Assembly: GCA_944474755.1 (NCBI GenBank)
Contig: OX104112.1
Span: 84,953,756 to 85,017,755, forward strand
DNA: 64,000 nucleotides
Source: Limnoperna fortunei
Lineage: Eukaryota; Mollusca; Bivalvia; Mytilida; Modiolidae
Direction of reading: 5' to 3'
In this document: in pieces, positions 63,309-64,000 of the stretch
Numbering within the stretch: position 1 is the stretch's first letter
How the letters are laid out: every line of letters starts with the position of its first letter
Made by a program: the position numbers and the translations under genes
Notes under the pieces: model-generated
What the model was told of the DNA's origin: nothing
Databases searched by the model: none
What the model saw: only the letters and a program-made list of their open reading frames with translations

Positions 63309-64000
63309 GATGCAGAGAAAAAAATAACAAATTCAGAGATCTATTACACTTTTTACATTAGTATTGCTATTAGAGGTGAAAATTGGAGGCACATGTACAG
63401 AGCACCTGTCTTGAAAGGTGATAAATTTAATTACCACAAATAACTGACAATAATTATTACTCTTTTATATAAAAATCAATAAACCTAAAATGACTGATAT
63501 GTGATTTACAGAACATAATACCATCTAATTAGTAATAAATATCTGTCATGATTTGTAATGTAATGGAAAGTGGCATAGAATCTAACTTATGATACTTTGA
63601 TTAGAAACAAGATCCTACTGTAAACAGGGTACCAGAAGATATTAAGCTTATTAATATAATCCTTTTTTTATAACATAGACATTGCCTGGCATATAGGTAC
63701 TTGACCAAATTATTGAAAAGGTCATCATACAGTCTGTGAAGTGTGAACAGTGTCAACCAGTATTCCTGAAACATGCCTGACCCAAAGTACCAGACAGGCA
63801 AATTTTTGGCCTTTATCAGGCAACATTAAAGTTGAGTAACCAAATGTCTGCACAGAAAGTGTCAATAAAATGGGATTAGTTTATCCATAAAAAATTATTT
63901 GGTCAGACAAATTCCTATACATTTAATATTTGTTGGATCATTGTTATGTCAGCTGTTTTTGTTTTTGTTTTTTTTTGTTAAATTTCTTTGCCTATGTTAT
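63309..64000. other. 5' flank or 5' UTR side of the ligase gene
   Basis: No GC-rich promoter, TATA element with clear spacing or further in-frame exon is evident. If the start exon is right, the promoter lies here or beyond the window. Confidence 0.35.

Overview
This window is eukaryotic, AT-rich, intron-dominated DNA. Its repeats (tRNA-derived SINEs with a core ending near GCTGAAAGTGG, tandem-repeat-cored elements like the 'pearl' elements described in bivalves, GGGCAATAACTCC-type repeats) point to a mollusc, most likely a bivalve. That assignment is inference; no species marker is visible.

The only host gene I can support is a minus-strand, multi-exon gene from about 63308 down to 15971, with UTRs beyond those points. 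I assembled 28 coding exons by splice sites and codon phase. All junctions are in phase and give 5091 nt (1696 codons plus stop). The protein has N-terminal TPR-like helices, a Cys/His-rich module, a Lys/Glu-rich linker, one giant Ser-rich exon of 2062 bp, a long coiled coil and a C-terminal RING-H2 finger with canonical spacing. It is a TTC3/DZIP3-type E3 ubiquitin ligase. The coding part is about 5.1 kb of a 47 kb span; the rest is introns packed with repeats.

Layout. 1-4454: intergenic, one small MITE. 4455-7817: two hairpin-ended repeat elements (A, B). 8073-12073: a degenerate Tc1-like transposon with a broken transposase, enlarged by insertions. 12580-15106: SINE fragments and a 146-bp satellite-bearing element. 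15107-15970: 3' flank/UTR. 15971-63308: the ligase gene with, in its introns, four minisatellites, further SINEs, several palindromic MITEs, a 2.7 kb foldback element (26652-29373), hairpin-ended elements C, D, E, F, G and H, a pogo-like element, two elements with 6-bp target duplications, and a nested insertion (57217-60395) in which a 2.9 kb TTAA-flanked element interrupts one repeat and itself carries a satellite element. 63309-64000: upstream flank.

The most unusual theme is that several sequence-unrelated repeat families share one architecture: a 5' palindrome, a short inverted repeat near both ends, tandem monomers in the core, usually a GAC/GACA-type microsatellite, and a 3' hairpin. 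In one family the hairpin stem shows compensatory base changes between copies. This resembles Helentron-associated elements (HINE/DINE type), and within each family every copy here points the same way.
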